This document shows, in pieces, positions 59,226 through 64,000 of a stretch of 64,000 nt of DNA (position 1 is its first letter; each line of letters starts with the position of its first letter). A program made the position numbers and the translations under genes. The stretch lies in contig NC_067195.1 of assembly GCF_000699445.3 (NCBI RefSeq), positions 65,468,591 to 65,532,590 of the forward strand. The letters run 5' to 3'. A model generated the notes under the pieces. That model searched no databases, was not told the DNA's origin, and saw nothing but the letters and a program-made list of their open reading frames with translations. The DNA comes from Schistosoma haematobium (taxonomy: Eukaryota; Platyhelminthes; Trematoda; Strigeidida; Schistosomatidae).

Positions 59226-61718
59226 TAGACTTAAAATATTATTGTTAACATCTTTTAAATTCATTTGAATTTATTGGCTAACAGTGAAAATAAATCTTAG
59301 ATTACATAAGATAATTGTTTGATTTGGTTTCTTTTTTTTAAGCTAATTAGATCCAAACGACTAAACCACCCAGCTGAGGAAACGAAATTACACGAAAATC
59401 AATCAGTTGAATCACAAATTTTCATCATTTTCAAACGGAATAACTTACTGAGAACATAAATTAGAAATTTTCAAAGTATACAGTCGATTATTGTGTTGTT
59501 TTGTCAATATTTCTACAAAAAAATGAATGGACGTTTTTATTTAGTTACAAAGGTACTAATTATGATGCAGTATTCATTTATTCTTTTGATTTCACATACA
59601 CATTAGTCCACTCACTATTATTATCTAATCTCATTTTCATATTGTATTCTTGTACAAAATCATTAAATAATACAATTATTTTCCCCTACTAATAAGCTTT
59701 AAATGAGATGTTAACTCTTGGAATATCTTGTATTCTGATATTATGTAGTCACATATATTGATGTGAGTAATAACTCATAATAAAATAGTATACAGAAAAA
59801 AGATGAGATTTTGTTTGTTCAGTGTAGGATCATATTTAATAAACGAGAAATTCTTAGATCTAGGTACAGATAGATGAATGCATTTACTGATAACTTTAGA
59901 GTTATTATACGACTTTAACAAAATATAAAACATAGCACATCGTTCTCTTTCCTAATAGATGGCTTTCTCAACGAATATTTACACCATATTGAGATTAGAT
60001 GGTGGTTGGAGGTAGTCAACAGGAAACCCAGGTCCAGGGTCCAGTGCACGCAATGTCAAATCACCTAGACTAGTGACCACATTGCAACTTGGTCGATAAC
60101 ATTCGATCTGCATTAAGAAGGACTTGACACATATGACATTGATCACCACCCAGTGATCAATCAATTGTGAATATTTACACTGTTTTTAGTGGAATCTCAA
60201 TAAACTTGTAAAGTGCGTACAATTTCCACAATACATATAAAAGAAAAGTATTGTTTCTAAATAGATCCTCATCAGGATTTCCCTTATATATATGTCAATG
60301 TCTATAAATATCTATGAAAATTTAAAAAGCAATCAAGTCAATTTATCAGTCAATCATAACAGAACTAAACATAATATGTATAAAGTGAAATTTGATAGTG
60401 AGATGTTATGTTTACTAGTTATGATAATAATAGTATTGATTTAAATGTTTCATAATAGGAGGTCAAAAATGTGAAAAAAATTATCAATGATATACTACTA
60501 ATCAGAAATGATTAAATTTGCATAAAAGGAAGTCTTATAGTAGTAAGATAGTTAAGGATATATATGAAAAAGGGTGGAAGAAAAACAAGTTAACAAGGAA
60601 TATTAAAAATTATAACTAATTATCATCTTTTATCAAACTTTATTAATTCAAAAAAGGAATGAAAGTGCTTATACTTTACACCATAGTTTGTTCTCAGCTA
60701 GACTACTATTATATAACAGTCAGAGTTAGACAAATGTTTCGTACTCAGAAGTAAGCATCCATGACCCCACATCCGTAAGTCGAACCTAGAACTTTCCGTT
60801 TTGTATGCGAATGTTTAATCTCTATGCCACTTAAATCACGTTCAATAATATACATGTCTAACTTGAATCAATTCACAATTTTGCACGATTATCTTCCACC
60901 ACCTAAGGTGGATGATTGTCTTACATCCGAAATGGTTAAACTTCCCTGATAAAAGTTTAATAAATTTTCTTTAAATACAAAGTATAGGGTTATCAGTTTA
61001 ACTTGTACGGTTTACCAATCGTGTCTAGTTATATATTATCCATTAGTTGTTCTAAAATTGTCATAGATATGAACGTTACTGTATGTTAGAGTAAATTCTG
61101 ATGAATATCGAATTGAAAACAACATTCTTCTCTATGTGTTGTTTTAATGAATAGCATGTCAAAAGTTATATATTAGAGAACAAAAAATCTTTTTTTTATT
61201 GTCAGTAAGTAAACTGTAAGTGATTAGAATCTAGTTAAACTGAGAATAGTTACGTGAGATTTGTATGTACAAAATCAGTGAAATAATAAATCTGTTTCTA
61301 ATTAGTTAAATGAATGTTTCGTGATATAAAATCTTTTTCTTTCTGTGAAACTATTGTAATGAAACATTTTCACACCTGTTGCTTCCAAAACAACTAAACA
61401 CAATATAGTACTTTAATGAAATAATATAATACAATAATAATTCATTGTGCTTTCAAGCATATGAAACATGTTTTACTGATAGATGAACTCATGCATGACA
61501 AATTCATATAGGTTTAACGATTATATTACATTGATATTATGATAAATTGGATATTTTTATCAATGATTTTTGAAACCTTTTTTGGAATATTAAAAAAAAA
61601 CAATGAATTTCATAAATTATATTATCAAAATCAAAACTTAATACTTTGAAACTAATCCATTTCAACTAACATCAATGTTTCTTAATCGCATTGAGTATAT
61701 AACACAGTTAATCACAAC
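59226..61718. other. Mostly unassigned
   Basis: AT-rich. A block at 59990-60165 (GC-richer, ggtggttggaggtagtcaac) looks like part of a dispersed repeat, single copy here. A tRNA-like fragment lies at 60745. Confidence 0.4.
60745..60860 (-). mobile_element. tRNA-like SINE fragment of another family
   Basis: On minus: taagtggcatagagattaaa resembles an A box, and taggttcgactta a B box, followed by tggggtcatggatgctta. It lacks a hammerhead. The single copy makes this tentative. Confidence 0.35.
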
Positions 61719-62192
61719 CAACACCAAGGTCAGGATTTTCAATGCAAATGTCAAAACAGTTCTACTGTATGGGGCGGAAATCTGGAGAACTACGAATGCC
61801 ATCATCCAGAAAATACAGGTGTTTATTAACAGTTGTCTAAGCAAAATACTTCAGATCCGTTGACCAAACACTATCAGCAACAACCTACTGTGGGAAAGAA
61901 CAAACCAGATCCCAACGGAGGAAGAAATCAGGAAGAAGCGTTGGAGGTGGATAGGACACATATTGAGGGAAGCATCCAACTGCGTCAAAGGCAAGTCCTC
62001 ACATGGAATCCTCAAGACCAGAAGGAGGAGAGGATGACCAGAGAACACATTACGCCGGGAAATGGAGATAGACATGAGTAAAATAAACAAGAATTGGATG
62101 GAACTAGAAAAGAATGCCCAAGACAGAGTGGGTTGGAGAGTGCTGATCAGTAGCCTATGCTCCATTAGGAGCAGCAGGTGTAAGTAAGTAAG
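61719..62192 (+). mobile_element. RTE-clade retrotransposon, 5' truncated, with 10-bp target duplication
   Basis: It starts at the TNTKVRIFNANVKTVLLYGA region and runs through [39 protein letters not shown] and [18 protein letters not shown] to a (taag)n tail. One stop follows LSKILQIR, and frames shift near the middle. Flanks are taatcacaac at 61709 and 62193. It is the cleanest RTE insertion in the window. Confidence 0.82.
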
Positions 62193-63114
62193 TAATCACA
62201 ACAGAAAAAAGTTATCATTATAGAATAGTAGATAATTGAAATGATTGAAAAAGAAAGTTTTGAAAGAACATTTATGATATAATTATTAAGGAGTGAGATC
62301 ATGCTTTATACCTCTCAGGAGCTAGTCTAAAAGTGCTATATATATAACTCTGGTTGACGTTTTGAAATAGGGTTCGGTTTTAGAAGTTAAGGGTACTAAC
62401 TGTAAGACAAAACTTTCTGAGTTCAGACTTCGGACTTGTACTAACCTTAAAAACTGCTAAATACACTTGAGGCAACAAAATTATTGAGCGAAATTATTTG
62501 GTAAGTTATATTCAAAAATGAAGAAACTTAGGACAAAGTTTTATAATATATTCTCACTCAAAATAATATCTTTATTATGCATCTGAACTCTGTGTTTGAA
62601 TTTTCGCTTACTTAACCGTGAAGTACACTAATTACATAAACAAACTAATTAAAACCTATATGTTACTAGAAAAAAAGGATGTTTAGCCTACGAAAAATGG
62701 TGAGCTTCTATTCCCTTCACATTGTTAAAGCTTTTATCAAATAATTTGAAAATAATTAATGTCAAAGAAACACATCTAACCTCTCCTTAAACCATAGTTT
62801 TAATCCTTGATTTTCCAAACCCATCGTTCTTCTCCCTTTTCTACTCTACTGACCTTTTAATCCTGACTGAAATTTCTTTTTTGTTCTCCCTCCTAATTAC
62901 ATTCTATTTCAACTACAGCATTTCATTTTGCCACGTTTTGAAACCCATAATTATAATTTCTTGTTTAAGTTTTACTATATCTTTTCTGGTAATTCAGACA
63001 CACAACAATTACACTTCTAGTATTTTATTTAGAAAGATACTTTTTGTTGCTCCTCTGTTGTTAGTTTTGATAAGTTATTCGTTATAACTTGTGACCTGAG
63101 TGCCCTGCTAATGT

Positions 63115-63593
63115 ATAATCTAATGATACCGCCAATTAGAGAGCAGAGAATTATCAATCGGACCAATGACGCATAAAACACGTGCGAGCAGTCTAGAGTC
63201 CTTATTGGTCCTGCTTTCCGCCTAGCCCAGCCAGTTAAGTCCAGAACGCTAATCTCAGCCTCTGCAATATGACTCATTTACTTCAAGCATACTGAGTTGA
63301 TATACCAACCAAACAGACCACACCATACCATAAAATATGAAACAACATTTGTACAAGATTTAGCCAAATGTGGCTGTGAATGGGGGAGGTAGTACTTAAT
63401 AGACAGGGCATAATTCAAGAATAATAAATCGTATAATAATAGTTCATAGGTCAAAATAAAGCTCATAATAAAACGGACACGGATAATGAATAGTTTAGTT
63501 ACATAACAATTATACGGTAAAAAATATACGTATAGCATTGGTCCATAAATGGATCCCAAAGTTACCATTCATTATGCTTATCGGGGCGTAACA
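63115..63593 (-). mobile_element. Dispersed repeat, probable solo LTR
   Basis: On minus it begins TGTTACGCCCCGATAAGC. Shared blocks: gagcagtctagagtcctt, gcctagcccagccagtt, tagttacataacaattat. No target duplication was recognised. Confidence 0.5.
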
Positions 63594-64000
63594 TAATTAC
63601 CATCAGCAAATACATTATAAATTGTTGTAGTGAGTACAGACATATTTACTACTACATTGTTTAGAAATTAATTTGCTTAAAGGAGAACTCTTCACCGAAT
63701 CAATATTTCTTGTTTTATATTTCGATGGATGTCGTTTGTTTATAATTAGCTTAATCACGAAATCACTAAATGTTTTTAACACTTGGATTTTCAAGTAGGA
63801 TATAAATTAGCATTCATTAAACGTTTTTAAAAGTCATTCAATTTATCGGCATCTTGAAGATCACATAAAACATTCAATATGTGTGCCGATGAGAAATGGT
63901 ATACAATTTTAGTAATTATCATTAGGAGTAAATTAATTCGAGTACGTATTTGCTACAAGTTATTCTACGGATCTTCAGTTTCAAGAGACTGGCGTTCATT

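Noticed and set aside
59990..60165. 61-codon frame with a GC-richer sequence
   Set aside because: Looks like a dispersed repeat piece; I could not assign it to a family or find a second copy here.
1..64000. CRISPR arrays, bacterial operons, Shine-Dalgarno sites
   Set aside because: Intron-containing gene, animal retroelements and AT-rich intergenic DNA show a eukaryotic chromosome; no regular spaced repeats of CRISPR type were seen.

Overview
This is an AT-rich (about two thirds A+T by eye), gene-poor, repeat-dense stretch of animal chromosome. The repeats point to a blood fluke of the genus Schistosoma: hammerhead-ribozyme satellites/SINEs of the Sm-alpha type, Merlin-superfamily DNA transposons, RTE-clade non-LTR retrotransposons of the schistosome SR2/Perere style, Penelope-like element debris, and interstitial TTAGGG/CCCTAA repeats. 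The species cannot be settled from the sequence alone.

Only one protein-coding gene can be read with confidence. It lies on the minus strand between 29865 and 7823 and encodes a stomatin/podocin/MEC-2-type SPFH (band 7) membrane protein. Three coding exons (28825-29865, 12764-12859, 7823-8317), all joined in phase 0, give about 543 residues: a long non-conserved N-terminal region, a proline-kinked hydrophobic hairpin, the SPFH domain, the oligomerisation helix and a divergent C-tail. Its introns (about 16.0 kb and 4.4 kb) are full of mobile elements. A possible first exon of a small secreted protein lies at 55020-55256 (minus), but this is weak.

Everything else is mobile or repetitive DNA. 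(1) A tRNA-derived SINE family ('SINE-B' here), more than a dozen copies, carries a compact hammerhead ribozyme after its tRNA-like head. Several copies are parts of a ~400-bp unit present as dimers. Most ribozyme cores are mutated. (2) The Sm-alpha-type family, eight loci, has a longer-stem hammerhead; one copy (26919-26979) keeps every core position, and several copies are inverted hairpin dimers. (3) Merlin elements: 4004-4785 with decayed transposase, 12091-12475 as an internally deleted derivative, and 35401-36115 as a fold-back form whose 219-bp arms border telomere-like repeats. (4) RTE-clade fragments include a likely RTE-SINE chimera with a 14-bp target-site duplication and a copy with a twin-priming-like inversion. 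(5) There are two Penelope-like fragments with GIY-YIG remnants, a LINE C-terminal fragment, and several probable solo LTRs. (6) A ~204-bp-arm, nearly perfect palindrome sits at 10039-10460.

The elements do not form a pathway with the gene; they record repeated retrotransposition and DNA transposition into introns and flanks. The strongest items for a second look are the Merlin fold-back with telomeric interior, the long palindrome, the RTE-SINE chimera, and the ribozyme-bearing repeats with inverted or 400-bp dimer organisation.
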